The notes under the pieces: generated by a model
What the model was told of the DNA's origin: nothing
What the model saw: the letters and a program-made list of their open reading frames with translations, nothing else
The model's database searches: none
Translations under genes and position numbers: made by a program
In this document: positions 42,494-52,319 of the stretch, piece by piece
Layout: every line of letters starts with the position of its first letter
Position numbering within the stretch: position 1 is the first letter of the stretch
Assembly (NCBI RefSeq): GCF_025145845.1
Contig: NZ_CP102253.1
Location: 434,001 to 498,000 of the forward strand
Length of the DNA stretch: 64,000 nt
From: Alistipes shahii WAL 8301
Lineage (GTDB): Bacteria; Bacteroidota; Bacteroidia; Bacteroidales; Rikenellaceae
Reading direction: 5' to 3'

Positions 42494-43882
42494 TTAATTG
42501 AAACCGGGATTCTGCCAGAGAATCGACGGGTTGTTCACGATTTCGATCTGGTTTTGCGGGATCGGGAAGATCAGGTTGTGCGAATCGAGTGAGTAGCCCA
42601 TTTCGCGGAAATAGTCGACGGCCAGCCCCAGCCGCACGAGGTCGAACCAGCGGTGGCCTTCGAGGGCGAACTCACGGCCCCGTTCAGCGGCCAGCTCGCG
42701 GCGGAACTCCGCTAGGCTTTTGACCTCGTCGGTCGTCAGTTCGTCGAGCCCGGCCCGCGTGCGGGTCTTATTGAGCCATTCCAGCGCGTCGCCCAGGCTG
42801 CCTCCCGATTCGGCCAGCGCCTCGGCGTACATCAGCACCACGTCGGCATAGCGCAGGTGCGGGAAATCGTTGCCCACCTGCGTTGTGTAGGTTGCGTCGT
42901 AGGTGTCGTACCATTTGGTCATGGCGAAGAGATTGTCTTTAATCTTGGTGTAGGAGCTGATCAGCGGTAGACGGTTGTCCTTCTCGCTGTCGTAGATCGC
43001 CTTGAAGGTTGGTGTGGGGTTGTTGATGTCTGCCAACACATCTGTGTTGGCGCTGTACCAGTAACCGTGGCCGTTGTCGTTGGTCTTGTTGTAGTAGAGC
43101 GCGAAGATGATCTCCCGGTTCATTTTGTTACCCACGTCGAAAACCTTTTTCGTCGTCGATTCCAGTCCGTAGGAGGTGTTCTTCATCGCCTCTTCGAGGG
43201 CCGTCTTGGCCTCGGCGGGCTTGCCGAACGTGAGGTAGACCTTCGCCAGCAGCGTGTAGGCCGCGATGTTCGCCACACGGGCCTTTTCCGGACCCGGTGT
43301 CGGCGGCAACAGCCGGGCCGCCTCGGCAAGGTCTTCGGTCAGCAGCGTGTACATCTCCTCCTCTGTGCAGCGGGGGATGAGTTTGGCAGCTGCTGGGGTT
43401 ACCACGGTGCGGGTGATGGGCACCACGCCGAAGACGCGGTAGAGGTTGAAATACCACCACGACCGCAGGAACAGACATTCGCCGCGATATTTGTCGTAGT
43501 TGGCGATCTTGGCTCCGGTCATGTGGTCGAGTACGTCGTTGCAGCGATAGATGCCGTTGTACCAGGCATTCCAGATGTCGTTCAGGATGCCGTTGTTAGC
43601 TGTCTCAGCGAAATGGTCGATGTCGTAGCGGTTCTGCGTCGATACAGCCATCGATTCAAGGACGTTTTCGTCTCCGCGGTAGCCGATCTCCGTGAGGTGG
43701 AAGCTCATCTGGGTTTTGAGTTTGGCATAGCACGCCACGACTCCTTGGTTGAAGTCGTCGTCGGTCTTGTAGAAGTTGCCTTCGGTGATGTTGTTGCTCG
43801 GGTACTGTTCGAAGAAACTTTCGCCGCACGAGCCCAGACCCAGTACGAGGAGTCCCAGCGCAAGGAAATATTTCGGTTTCAT
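42494..43882 (-). CDS. SusD-like surface lipoprotein 2
   Basis: A RagB/SusD-family lipoprotein of about 462 residues (lipobox LGSC). Three in-frame ATGs (43894, 43888, 43882) are possible; I take 43882 because it gives the standard signal MKPKYFLALGLLVLGLGSC. Signatures include CLFLRSWWYFNLYRVFGVVP and the C-terminal ERGREFALEGHRWFDLVRLG, ending in NPSILWQNPGFN. It is paired with SusC2 just upstream and forms the lid of that transporter. Confidence 0.95.
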   Translation of the reverse strand: MKPKYFLALGLLVLGLGSCGESFFEQYPSNNITEGNFYKTDDDFNQGVVACYAKLKTQMSFHLTEIGYRGDENVLESMAVSTQNRYDIDHFAETANNGILNDIWNAWYNGIYRCNDVLDHMTGAKIANYDKYRGECLFLRSWWYFNLYRVFGVVPITRTVVTPAAAKLIPRCTEEEMYTLLTEDLAEAARLLPPTPGPEKARVANIAAYTLLAKVYLTFGKPAEAKTALEEAMKNTSYGLESTTKKVFDVGNKMNREIIFALYYNKTNDNGHGYWYSANTDVLADINNPTPTFKAIYDSEKDNRLPLISSYTKIKDNLFAMTKWYDTYDATYTTQVGNDFPHLRYADVVLMYAEALAESGGSLGDALEWLNKTRTRAGLDELTTDEVKSLAEFRRELAAERGREFALEGHRWFDLVRLGLAVDYFREMGYSLDSHNLIFPIPQNQIEIVNNPSILWQNPGFN

Positions 43883-43900
43883 AGTCATCGTCATTTTTGA

Positions 43901-46900
43901 TTACAGGTTAAAGTTCACACCGACGCTGAACGTGCGCGACAGCGGATAGGAGCAGTAGTCCTCGCCCGGACGCAGGGCGTCCGTCGAGCGTTTGTTGACC
44001 TCGGGGTTGTAGCCCGAATAGTCGGTCCACGTGAAGAGGTTCGTGCCCTGCACGTAGATGCGCAGCTTCGAGATGCCGGCCTTGCGGGTCCAGCGGTCGG
44101 GGAAGGTGTATCCCAGCGAAAGGTTTTGCAGGCGCAGGTAGGAGCCGTCTTCGAGGTGGAACGTCGAGGTACAGGCGCCGTTGTTGCCGCTCGATTTGCG
44201 GGTCGCGCGGTTCAGTTCGCCGTAGGGATAGCGTTGCAGCGACTCCTTCATCATGTTCGACGAAGCCTCCATGTTGAGCAGGTAGCGGCGTTCGAGGTTC
44301 AGGATTTCGTTGCCGTAGACGCCCTGGAAGTTGGCCGCCAGGTCGAAGCCCTTGTACGAGAGGTTAACCGAGAAGCCGTAGTAGAAATCGGGCATGTAGT
44401 TGCCTACGATCACGCGGTCGGCGTCCTTTTCGAGAATGCCGTTGCCGTTGGCGTCGACGAAGCGGAAGTCGCCGATCGTCGTGGTGTCGAAATGGGGATA
44501 GGAGTCCAGCTCCTCCTGGTTGTGGAAGATGCCGTCCTGCACAAGCAGGTAGTAACAGCCGACGGGCTGGCCTACGCGCGTGAGGTAGTAACCGCCGGCG
44601 TAGGAGGATTCTTTGATGATGTCGGCGTTCTCATCGCCGAGGCTCAGCACCTTGTTGCGGTTGAGCGACCAGTTGGCGGCAAAGGCGTAGGAAAAGTCGC
44701 CGAAGCTGCGCCGCGAGGTGAGCGCCAGCTCGATACCTTTATTCTGCATTGAACCGATGTTGACGTTCGACGAGGTGAGGCCCGATACTGATGAGACGGG
44801 AACGTCGAACAGCATGTCGGTCGTCTTCGAATAGTAGTAGTCGGCGGTGAATCCGAGGGTGCCGCGCCACAGGCTGACATCCAGACCAACGTTGTACTGC
44901 GTGTTCTTCTCCCAGCCCAGGTCGTTGTTAGCGATCTGCGTGGGATAGACCTGCGAAGTGAGTCCGTTGCCGAGATCGATGTTCGTCGAGCCGTAGAGCG
45001 CCAGGTATTCAGAATTGCCGATTTGAGCGTTACCGGTCTGTCCCACGCTGGCGCGGATTTTCAGGTCGTCGACCCATTTCACATCGCGCAGGAAGCTCTC
45101 GTCGCTCATGCGCCATCCCACGGAGGCCGCCGGGAAATAACCCCACCGGGTGTTGGGGGCGAAGCGCGACGAACCGTCGCCGCGGATCGAGGCCGAAACC
45201 ATGTAACGGCCCTTGTAGGAGTACTGCGCACGCACGAGCCACGAGGCGAAGGTGTAGGCGTACTTGTTGTTGTAGGTCTCCGTCAGGTCGATGGTCTTGC
45301 CCTTCGTGGTGCGGATCTTGTCGTCGCCGGCCGTGCCGGTGCCCACGATCTGCGAGGTCTGGATGCCCTGCTTCTCGGCTTCGTAGACCGCCACGGCGTT
45401 GACCGAATGATCGCCGAAGGTGCGGTTGAAGGAAAGTTGGTTGGAGATCGTCCAGTGGAAATAGGAGTTCATGTTGTTCTGCGCTTTGGGGGCTGACAGA
45501 TCGTCGTAATATTTATGGCCGCGCAGGGGGATGTACGAGGGGCGGTAGTAGTTGCGGATGTAGGAGTAGTAGTCGCCGCCGGCCGTGAATTTGTATTCCA
45601 GCCCTTTGATGAACTCATAGGAGACGTAGGCGTTGCCCAGAATGTTGATCTTCTCGCGCACGTCGTCGATTTCGAGCGCCAGCGCCACGGGGTTGAGCAC
45701 CTCGTTGGTCTGGGTGTCCCAGCTGTTGACGCGCAGGAATCCGTTCATGTCCCAGTTGTAGGAGCCATCGGTGTTGTAGACCGGGAAGACCGGAGGCGCC
45801 ATCAGTGCCGAGGCGATTACACCATCGTCGCCGTACTGCGTGTCAGAGGAGATGTAGTTGGTCTTCGAGTAGGAGGGCGAGAAGCTGACGCCGTATTTCA
45901 GCCGGTTGCGCTTGCCGTCGATGTTGGCCCGCAGGCTGTAACGTTCGAAATCCGACCCGATGATCGTTCCCTCGCGGTAGAGGTAGTTGGCGCCGATGTA
46001 GTAACCCAGCGTCTTGGTGCGGCCCGAGACCGATACAGAGTGCTTGGTCGAATAGGCCGTGCGGAAGATGGCGTCCTGCCAGTCGGTGTCGGTCATCGTG
46101 CCGGTCTTGTCCTGCAGGTAGGCCGTGATGAGCGGGTCAACGCGGTGGTAGGTCTGGGGACGGTCCTCGTAGGGGTCGTCAATCGAACCCGTCGGAACGT
46201 TGAACAGGTAGGCGCCGTCGCGGGCCTCTTTGAAGATTTTGGCGAATTCATAGGCATTGAGCATGTCGATCGTCTTCGAGACGCTCGAGACGCTGAACTG
46301 GCCGTCATAGCTCACGACGGGGCGTTCGCCCTCGCCGCGTTTGGTCGTGATGAGGATGACGCCGCACGAGCCGCGCGAACCGTAGATCGCCGCCGCCGAG
46401 GCATCTTTGAGCACTTCGAGGCTCTCGATGTCGCTGCTTTCGAGGTTCGAGAAGGCCCGGGCGTCGCACGGAACGCCGTCGATGACGTAGAGCGGGTCGT
46501 TGCCCGACGTGGCCGACTGGATGCCGCGGATGCGGATCGAAACGTTGCCGTCGGGCTGGCCGCCCAGGGTGAGCACCTGCACGCCCGGCATCTTGGCGGC
46601 CATGGCGTCGCGGAAATCGGCCGTCGGCATGGCGGCGAAGTCTTCGGCCTTGATGGACGAGATGGCCGTCGTCACGTCGCGCTTGTTCTGCACGCCGTAG
46701 CCTACGACCACCACGTTGTCCATGGCGATCGCCTCGCTTTTCAGCGTAACGTCGGCCTGCGTCTGGCCCTCGGAGAGCGCCACCTCGACCTTGTTGTAGC
46801 CGATGAGCGAGTAGACCAGCACGGCGTCGGCCTGCCGGATGTCGATGGCGTATTCGCCCGTGGCGTTGGTCGCCGTGCCGACCGTGGTGCCTTTCAGGAT

Positions 46901-47320
46901 GACGGTGGCGCCGATCACCGGCGCGCCGCTTTCGTCGGTCACGCGGCCCTTCACGGTGCGTCCGGCGTCAGCGGCCGGGCGGGTCTGCGATTCCCCCCCC
47001 CGTTTGGCTGTGAGGACGATTTTCAGCCCCTTAACTTCCATATTCACATTGGGAAGCACCTCGGCGATGATCGAGGCGATGCTGCGGTTGACGGCCTTCA
47101 CCGACACCCGTTTGTCGGGGTTGATGTCGGCGTCGATGTAGGCGAACGTGTACTGGCTGTTGGCTTCGATGCGCTGCAACAGCTCTTTGATGGTAACGTT
47201 CTTCGCATCGACGGTGACGGTCGGGACCTGGGCCGAAGCCGTGGCGGCCGACACCGCGCAGAGGAGGACCGCCAGGAACAGATGCCGGCAGATCCTTTTC
47301 AAAACGTTGAGTTCATTCAT
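43901..47320 (-). CDS. SusC-like TonB-dependent transporter 2 with STN domain
   Basis: A 1139-residue transporter. After the signal peptide (to ASAQ) an STN domain (about 32-110, VTIKELLQRIEANSQYTFAYID) can signal to the FecR anti-sigma factor encoded just upstream. A linker with a nine-G run (46993-47001, Lys-Arg-Gly-Gly-Glu) leads to a carboxypeptidase-like domain (about 125-200), the plug (VVVVGYGVQNKRDVTTAISS; DASAAAIYGSRGSCGVI) and barrel ending GVNFNL. Part of a sigma-FecR-SusCD system that induces the operon when its ligand is imported. A slip in the G run would leave only the STN domain. Confidence 0.95.
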   Translation of the reverse strand: MNELNVLKRICRHLFLAVLLCAVSAATASAQVPTVTVDAKNVTIKELLQRIEANSQYTFAYIDADINPDKRVSVKAVNRSIASIIAEVLPNVNMEVKGLKIVLTAKRGGESQTRPAADAGRTVKGRVTDESGAPVIGATVILKGTTVGTATNATGEYAIDIRQADAVLVYSLIGYNKVEVALSEGQTQADVTLKSEAIAMDNVVVVGYGVQNKRDVTTAISSIKAEDFAAMPTADFRDAMAAKMPGVQVLTLGGQPDGNVSIRIRGIQSATSGNDPLYVIDGVPCDARAFSNLESSDIESLEVLKDASAAAIYGSRGSCGVILITTKRGEGERPVVSYDGQFSVSSVSKTIDMLNAYEFAKIFKEARDGAYLFNVPTGSIDDPYEDRPQTYHRVDPLITAYLQDKTGTMTDTDWQDAIFRTAYSTKHSVSVSGRTKTLGYYIGANYLYREGTIIGSDFERYSLRANIDGKRNRLKYGVSFSPSYSKTNYISSDTQYGDDGVIASALMAPPVFPVYNTDGSYNWDMNGFLRVNSWDTQTNEVLNPVALALEIDDVREKINILGNAYVSYEFIKGLEYKFTAGGDYYSYIRNYYRPSYIPLRGHKYYDDLSAPKAQNNMNSYFHWTISNQLSFNRTFGDHSVNAVAVYEAEKQGIQTSQIVGTGTAGDDKIRTTKGKTIDLTETYNNKYAYTFASWLVRAQYSYKGRYMVSASIRGDGSSRFAPNTRWGYFPAASVGWRMSDESFLRDVKWVDDLKIRASVGQTGNAQIGNSEYLALYGSTNIDLGNGLTSQVYPTQIANNDLGWEKNTQYNVGLDVSLWRGTLGFTADYYYSKTTDMLFDVPVSSVSGLTSSNVNIGSMQNKGIELALTSRRSFGDFSYAFAANWSLNRNKVLSLGDENADIIKESSYAGGYYLTRVGQPVGCYYLLVQDGIFHNQEELDSYPHFDTTTIGDFRFVDANGNGILEKDADRVIVGNYMPDFYYGFSVNLSYKGFDLAANFQGVYGNEILNLERRYLLNMEASSNMMKESLQRYPYGELNRATRKSSGNNGACTSTFHLEDGSYLRLQNLSLGYTFPDRWTRKAGISKLRIYVQGTNLFTWTDYSGYNPEVNKRSTDALRPGEDYCSYPLSRTFSVGVNFNL
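46993..47001 (-). repeat. G9 (coding strand) homopolymer in susC2
   Basis: Coding-strand codons CGG GGG GGG GAA, the same codon context as in susC1 (CGG GGG GGG GAC), between the STN and carboxypeptidase-like domains. Confidence 0.9.
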
Positions 47321-47421
47321 GATAGTTTCGGTTTGTGTTTGATTCGATTTTTCAAATGAAAGGGTATGCCGGAGCCTCTTGTTGCGGGAGGTTTCGGGAC
47401 AGACCGTCTATGTTACAGGGT

Positions 47422-48399
47422 TTATCTCTGGGTGATCAGGACGCGGTTGCCGTCTATGCGGTAGCGGATCGACATCAGCGAGGACATTACCTCCATGAGG
47501 TCTTCCAGCGGTTCGTGGCAAACGACCAGCGACAGTCGTTTTTCAGGCGAGATGTTCGAAGAGAGGGAGATTTCGATATTGTACCTCCGTTCGAGGTTGA
47601 TGATAATGTCTTTCAGCGGCGTGTTGTCGAAGATCAGACGCGACGAGAACCACTGGCTGTAATTCCGCGCGTCGACCTTTTCGACGCAGGCGCGTTTCGA
47701 AAGCCGGTCGAGCGAGAACCGCTCGTCGGGACGCAGCGTCACGGGGCTTCGGAGATGCTCCCCGGAGATCTTCACCGAGCCGGTTTTGAGCACTATCTCC
47801 TCGCTCGATCCGAACGCGTAGTTCATGGCGTCGAACGAGGTGCCCAGCACCTCGACCTGCAAATCGTTCATGCTGACGCGGAACGGCCGCAGCGTGTCTT
47901 TCCGGACTTCGAAGAACGCTTCGCCCGTCAGGGCCACGTCGCGGGTCCTGCCCGAGAATTCCGCGTTGTACTTCAACCGGCTTTCGCCGTTGAGCCACAC
48001 CTTCGTCCCGTCGGGCAGGGTGAACTCCCCGACATGTCCCTTGGCAGTCAGCAGCGTGACCTCCTTTTCGGGTGCGAGTGTCTGCGTGGCGGCGAAATAG
48101 CCTCCGAGGAATACCAGCACGACGGCGGCGGCCATGCCTGCATAGCGCAGGACGCGGCGTGGAAGCGTGCGGACCCGGCTTGCGCGGAGCGATGCCCGGA
48201 GCCGTTCGAGTCCCCTGCGGTCCTCCTCCTCCGAGGCGGGCGCCGCATGGTTTTCCCAGATGTCCCACAGGATTTCGTCGATCCCGGAGTCGTGCTCCCG
48301 GGCCAGCATCCAGCGCTCGAACTGCTGCCGTATCTCTTCCGGGGTTTCCGGATGACGGAATATGTGGTCGATGATTCGCTTGCGTTCCGTTTTGCTCAT
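47422..48399 (-). CDS. FecR-type anti-sigma factor
   Basis: A 325-residue inner-membrane regulator. An N-terminal cytosolic part (about 1-80) that would hold the ECF sigma factor is followed by one membrane segment (about 86-107, YAGMAAAVVLVFLGGYFAAT) and the periplasmic FecR domain (GEFTLPDGTKVWLNGESRLKY, EVLGTSFDAMNY) with a C-terminal DUF4974 region (LIFDNTPLKDIIINLERRYNIEI) that contacts the STN domain of SusC2. It lies about 100 bases upstream of susC2 and divergent from the sigma gene at 48964. Confidence 0.95.
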   Translation of the reverse strand: MSKTERKRIIDHIFRHPETPEEIRQQFERWMLAREHDSGIDEILWDIWENHAAPASEEEDRRGLERLRASLRASRVRTLPRRVLRYAGMAAAVVLVFLGGYFAATQTLAPEKEVTLLTAKGHVGEFTLPDGTKVWLNGESRLKYNAEFSGRTRDVALTGEAFFEVRKDTLRPFRVSMNDLQVEVLGTSFDAMNYAFGSSEEIVLKTGSVKISGEHLRSPVTLRPDERFSLDRLSKRACVEKVDARNYSQWFSSRLIFDNTPLKDIIINLERRYNIEISLSSNISPEKRLSLVVCHEPLEDLMEVMSSLMSIRYRIDGNRVLITQR

Positions 48400-48427
48400 C
48401 GTGTGCCGGTTTTAGAGGGGCTGCGGT

Positions 48428-48775
48428 TTATTGCGCTTTCTGCGTCAGGGTGTAGGTTTCCGAATAGGTCCCGGCCTCGAAGACGACCCGGCCGGTGCGC
48501 AGTGCGCCCGTGTCGTTGGCCCCGAAGCTGAGGTGAACGGCGAAAATGCCCTTTTCGCCTCCCGAAAGGGGTTCGATCGTGATCCAGTCGTCGCCGGTGG
48601 CCTTCCAACCGCAGGTGGTGTAGATCGTCACGGACTGTGTGCCGGCAGCGGCCTCTACGGTTCCCGACGTGCTGTGCATGTAAAGGCTGTCGGGGGCCGC
48701 CGGATCGTCGTCCTTGCAACTGCCCGCCAGACATGCACACAGCAGGACCGCAATGAATAGTAGCTGTTTTTTCAT
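48428..48775 (-). CDS. Small BACON-domain lipoprotein
   Basis: A 115-residue lipoprotein (lipobox AGSC, Cys20) made of one BACON-like Ig sandwich: VTIYTTCGWKATGDDWITIEPLSGGEKG and the end YTLTQKAQ are characteristic. It lies between the sigma factor gene and fecR, 28 bases before fecR, an unusual place for a surface protein. BACON domains are thought to bind mucin or carbohydrate or act as spacers; a stand-alone one may be a small surface adhesin or an accessory to sensing. Confidence 0.8.
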   Translation of the reverse strand: MKKQLLFIAVLLCACLAGSCKDDDPAAPDSLYMHSTSGTVEAAAGTQSVTIYTTCGWKATGDDWITIEPLSGGEKGIFAVHLSFGANDTGALRTGRVVFEAGTYSETYTLTQKAQ

Positions 48776-48943
48776 GTTGAGTTTTTCAGGTTAAATAGTT
48801 GTTTTCGGAGCCGGTTCCATAAATAAGACAACTTGCCGGCGGCGATGGCCAGTCAGTTCGTACAATTTTTTTTATATTTCCGCCGTTCCGTTAAAAAATC
48901 GTGAAAAAAGGAGAAAAGATTTTTAATTTATTCGCTTAAAATC

Positions 48944-48951
48944 TATATTTG
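48944..48951 (+). promoter_or_regulatory. -7 promoter element of the ECF sigma factor gene
   Basis: TATATTTG matches TAnnTTTG. The upstream partner is a T-rich stretch about 20 bases before. The leader to the ATG at 48964 would be only about 6 bases, so translation may be nearly leaderless. Confidence 0.5.
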
Positions 48952-48963
48952 CACCGACCGACT

Positions 48964-49515
48964 ATGGATTGCGACGAACATATTATCCTGAAAAAACTCC
49001 GTGACGGGGATTCCGAAGCATTGGATATCCTTTACCTGCGCTATGCCTCCAAGGTCCGTGATTTCGCCTTCCGGCTGCTCAAAGACCGGACCGACGCCGA
49101 AGATGTCACGCACGATATTTTCCTGAAAATCTGGGAACAGCGCCGGGGACTCGGGGCCGTCCTTTCGTTTCGGGGCTATCTGTTCCGCATGACGCGCAAT
49201 GCCATCTTCAATGCCTACAAGCACCGGCAGGTAGAGTCCAAATATCAGGCGGAAACCGGAGCTGCGGAGAGTCCCGCCGCGCCCCAGGCCGACGAAAGCG
49301 TGTCGACGGACGACCTGTTGGAGATGATCGACCTGGCGGTCCGCAACATGCCCGAGCAGCGTCGGCGGGTTTTCTGCATGAGCCGTTACGAGAACATGTC
49401 CTACAACGATATCGCCGAGGCGCTCAACATCAGCCCCAAGACCGTGCAGTACCACATCTCGGGAGCGCTGGCCGAATTGCGCAAACTGCTCTCGGCGATG
49501 GCGTTTTTCATATAG
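48964..49515 (+). CDS. ECF-type RNA polymerase sigma factor
   Basis: A 183-residue sigma-70 factor of the Bacteroidetes ECF type. The ATG at 48964 is chosen since an alternative at 48949 overlaps the -7 box. Region 2 (about 10-85) includes RTDAEDVTHDIFLKIWEQR; region 4 (about 118-178) has MPEQRRRVFCMSRYENMSYNDIAEALNISPKTVQYHISGALAEL. It is divergent from the BACON/FecR/SusC2 operon that it should activate when FecR releases it. Immediately downstream lies copy 2 of the 165-bp repeat. Confidence 0.96.
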   Translation: MDCDEHIILKKLRDGDSEALDILYLRYASKVRDFAFRLLKDRTDAEDVTHDIFLKIWEQRRGLGAVLSFRGYLFRMTRNAIFNAYKHRQVESKYQAETGAAESPAAPQADESVSTDDLLEMIDLAVRNMPEQRRRVFCMSRYENMSYNDIAEALNISPKTVQYHISGALAELRKLLSAMAFFI

Positions 49516-49548
49516 CCTGCAAAAACGAAAAGGGCGGACCACAAGAGG

Positions 49549-49713
49549 CGGGATTATAATGATGTAACTACTTGATTTATCGGGTAGTTACATTTTTGTA
49601 TAGGAGAGTAGGTAACGAGAAAGCAACGGTTTGTTTTCAGCGTCTTGCGCTCAAATACCGCATTTCAAATAACCTATTGCAAGGTATGAAAAAATTTCGG
49701 GATAGGCAAATTA
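49549..49713 (+). repeat. 165-bp repeat, copy 2, with a terminator-like hairpin
   Basis: Gap-free match to 26641-26805. It begins 33 bases after the sigma gene stop. The stem TGTAACTACTTGAT / ATCGGGTAGTTACA pairs fully if G-U is allowed, despite differing from copy 1. It may end transcription of the sigma gene. Confidence 0.8.
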
Positions 49714-50583
49714 CAAATTTGCTATTATGTCTCATGATTTCTGAAATGCATTGCCTTGAATTGAAAAATAGTCCTTATAGTGATTGAGGTTGTTAATCAT
49801 AACGTTGAATATCCAGGCGAATTTCTGCAAACATTGCCAGAATAGGTTGTTAACTGTCGAGACATCATCCAACCTCGAGTCCCTACATCGAAGCAGTTAT
49901 TTTCATGAGGTATGTGGAAGTAAATTGCTCTGCTAAATAAACCTGAGATTTCGGTGATTTGATATTTTTACTGCATCTATGTCCTGATGGCTGGTTCTCA
50001 ACCAAACCCTTTTTATTTCCAATTCTGGAAATGTGACGGCGGTTCGAAGCAACAATCCCATTTTCGAAGGCTTTTTACAGATCTCGCACGGATACTTATC
50101 AGACGAATTCTCTTTTTGTCAGCCTATGAAGTGTACGCGCCGGCTTAAATTTTCTGGGCGCAGCAAAACTGAATATAGTTGACATGGTATTTGTATGTCG
50201 TATAAGCTTGTTTGTGTTCTGAGGGGACAAGGGACACGGCCGCGAAAAACGCGGAAAAAGGATAAAAACTATTTTTTCAAAAGGATCGGATATTCTGTAA
50301 CATCTCTATTCATTTTTTGAGTTTTCAATATTGAGTATTGATTTATTTCATATAATCGTATTTTGAAAATTCGCAGGAAGTTCCTGGATCTTCTGAAACT
50401 TGGATACAACGAGCCCCGGAGATATTTGCTCCGGGGCTCGTTGGCAGTCTTGTATGTCATTCCCAATACTGCATCATACGAGTCTGACATATACATACAG
50501 TTGAAAGATCATGTGTGCTGTTCAAACTCTTATATCGGTTCAAAGAGAATGGTTAAAATGAAACAATGTCGTAGAATGGCAAG
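49714..50583. other. AT-rich gene-free stretch with hairpins
   Basis: No credible gene on either strand. A small CCGCG-A5-CGCGG hairpin (50240-50254) and a strong perfect 14-bp hairpin (AACGAGCCCCGGAG with its complement, 50408-50442) are the only structures seen; the latter may end the leftward GH13 operon. Composition is like the island at 26.8-30.4 kb. Confidence 0.55.
50408..50442 (-). terminator. Strong hairpin downstream of the GH13 gene
   Basis: Perfect 14-bp stem (50408-50421 with 50429-50442), 7-base loop. It lies 142 bases after the GH13 stop; no clear T run follows on either strand, so it could be an RNA-stability structure. Confidence 0.5.
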
Positions 50584-52263
50584 TCATTTCATGCGCAACA
50601 CGGTAGCGGACACCGGTTCCGCCTTGACGGATGCCAGATCTTTGCGAACCGTATAGCGTGCCGGCACTCCGCTGCCATAGACGATGTCTGCGACGGCGCC
50701 TTCTTCGGGGAATTGTGCCGTAGCACGTTGTGCCGAAGGATTGAGCACTACGATATATTTCTCCCCTGCATATTCGCGGGCATAAACCATCGGATAGGGA
50801 TGATTAGGGTCACTGACATAGCGCCAGTCGCCCGAAGTCCCCAAAGCCGGGGTCGCAGCGCGCAGGGCCAGCAGGCCGCGCGCGTAGGAGAGCAGCGAGT
50901 GCGGATCGTCGGTCTGTGCCGCTACGGTCGGCCGCGCCGGATCGGGATCGACCGGCAGGAAGATATTCGTGGCGTCGGCCGTTGAAAATCCGGCATTGGG
51001 GGTCGTATCCCACTGCATCGGCGTGCGACAACTGCTGCGATTGCGTCTCGCGAAACTTCCCTCCTTGATGGGAGCGTCCTCTATGTTGCGCATGCCGATC
51101 TCCTCGCCGTAATAGACGGTCGGTATCCACGGCATGAGCAGGAAGAAGGTCATCGTGACTTTCAGTTCTTCAGGCGTATTGCGCTGATTGCGGTTCAGAC
51201 GCCAGATATCGTGGCTGCATGTGGGCATCGAGAGATAACCTTGTTCGCGTGTGGCATGCCGCTCTTTCGTATAACGATCGACGAAACTGCGGATTTGCCC
51301 TTCGCCTGCGCGGTCGAAATAACAAACGGTCGGTCGATTTTTGTCGTCGGTATTGCAGACCAGCGGGCTGTACATGTCGTAACCTGCGCCGTTGTGGATA
51401 ATCAGGTCGACATGGAAACCCGCGGGGATGGCTTCGCCGGGCTGGCTCCATTCCGATATGAGGATGCACTCGGGATAGCGGGCGTCGATCCATTCGCGCA
51501 TTTCGTGCCACAGGCGGACGGTGGCCGTGTGGTTCCGGTCGTCATTTTTCACCAGGCTCATCGCCATGTCGCAGCGGAATCCATCCACGCCCTTGTCCAT
51601 CCAGAAAGCCATGATGTTCCTGATCTCCTGCCGTACGGCCCTCGGTCCGGGATCGTCATATCCCTGCTGCCAGGGTTCGTCGGGATCGGGATGGGCGTAA
51701 CCGTAGTTGAGAGCGGGTTGGACTTCAAAATAGTTCTTCAGGAAATTGCCGTTGCGGGGTGCATCGCTCTTCACGAACTTCTTGGTCGGGAGGCTCGATT
51801 TCGAATCGCTCCAGATGTAGTAATCGCTGTATTGCAGATTCGTGTCGGCGCTGCGTGACTGGCGGAACCACGGGTGTTTATCCGACGTATGTCCGGCCAC
51901 GAGGTCGAGGCAGATGCGGATTCCCTTTGCATGTGCATCGCGAATCAGCTCGACCAATTGCGTGTTGGTTCCGAAACGCGGGTCCACTTTGTAGTAGTCG
52001 GTGATGTCGTAACCGCCGTCTTCAAACGGACTTTCGAAAACAGGACTCAGCCAGATGGTGTTGAATCCGCAGGCTTTCACGTAATCGAGCCGGCTGCGGA
52101 TGCCTTCGAGGTCGCCGATGCCGTCGCCGTCGCTATCTTGAAAACTCGAGGGGTAGATGTGGTAGATCACGGCGTTTTTGAGCCATTCGGGCCCGCGCTG
52201 GGCGTATGCCGCCGTAGCACAGAGCAAGGTGATGACGAAAAATGGGAATAGTGATTTTTTCAT
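50584..52263 (-). CDS. GH13-family alpha-glucosidase/alpha-amylase-like enzyme, secreted
   Basis: A 559-residue TIM-barrel enzyme with signal peptide (cleavage near AYAQ). Catalytic residues are visible: nucleophile Asp232 in DGFRCDMAM, acid/base Glu271 in LISEWSQP, and transition-state Asp352 in TCSHDIW. The start VIYHIYPSSFQDSDGDGIGDLEGI and the C-terminal beta domain match GH13 exo-acting glucosidases or trehalose-synthase-like members more than endo-amylases. It is the last gene of the third PUL. With phosphodiester glycosidase and phosphatase beside it, it could trim alpha-glucose side chains from a phosphate-linked polymer; starch is the plain alternative. Confidence 0.92.
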   Translation of the reverse strand: MKKSLFPFFVITLLCATAAYAQRGPEWLKNAVIYHIYPSSFQDSDGDGIGDLEGIRSRLDYVKACGFNTIWLSPVFESPFEDGGYDITDYYKVDPRFGTNTQLVELIRDAHAKGIRICLDLVAGHTSDKHPWFRQSRSADTNLQYSDYYIWSDSKSSLPTKKFVKSDAPRNGNFLKNYFEVQPALNYGYAHPDPDEPWQQGYDDPGPRAVRQEIRNIMAFWMDKGVDGFRCDMAMSLVKNDDRNHTATVRLWHEMREWIDARYPECILISEWSQPGEAIPAGFHVDLIIHNGAGYDMYSPLVCNTDDKNRPTVCYFDRAGEGQIRSFVDRYTKERHATREQGYLSMPTCSHDIWRLNRNQRNTPEELKVTMTFFLLMPWIPTVYYGEEIGMRNIEDAPIKEGSFARRNRSSCRTPMQWDTTPNAGFSTADATNIFLPVDPDPARPTVAAQTDDPHSLLSYARGLLALRAATPALGTSGDWRYVSDPNHPYPMVYAREYAGEKYIVVLNPSAQRATAQFPEEGAVADIVYGSGVPARYTVRKDLASVKAEPVSATVLRMK

Positions 52264-52319
52264 GTCGGAGGAAATAGTTTGGTTTACGATTTATGTGACG
52301 TATGCCGTGCCGTTTTCAT

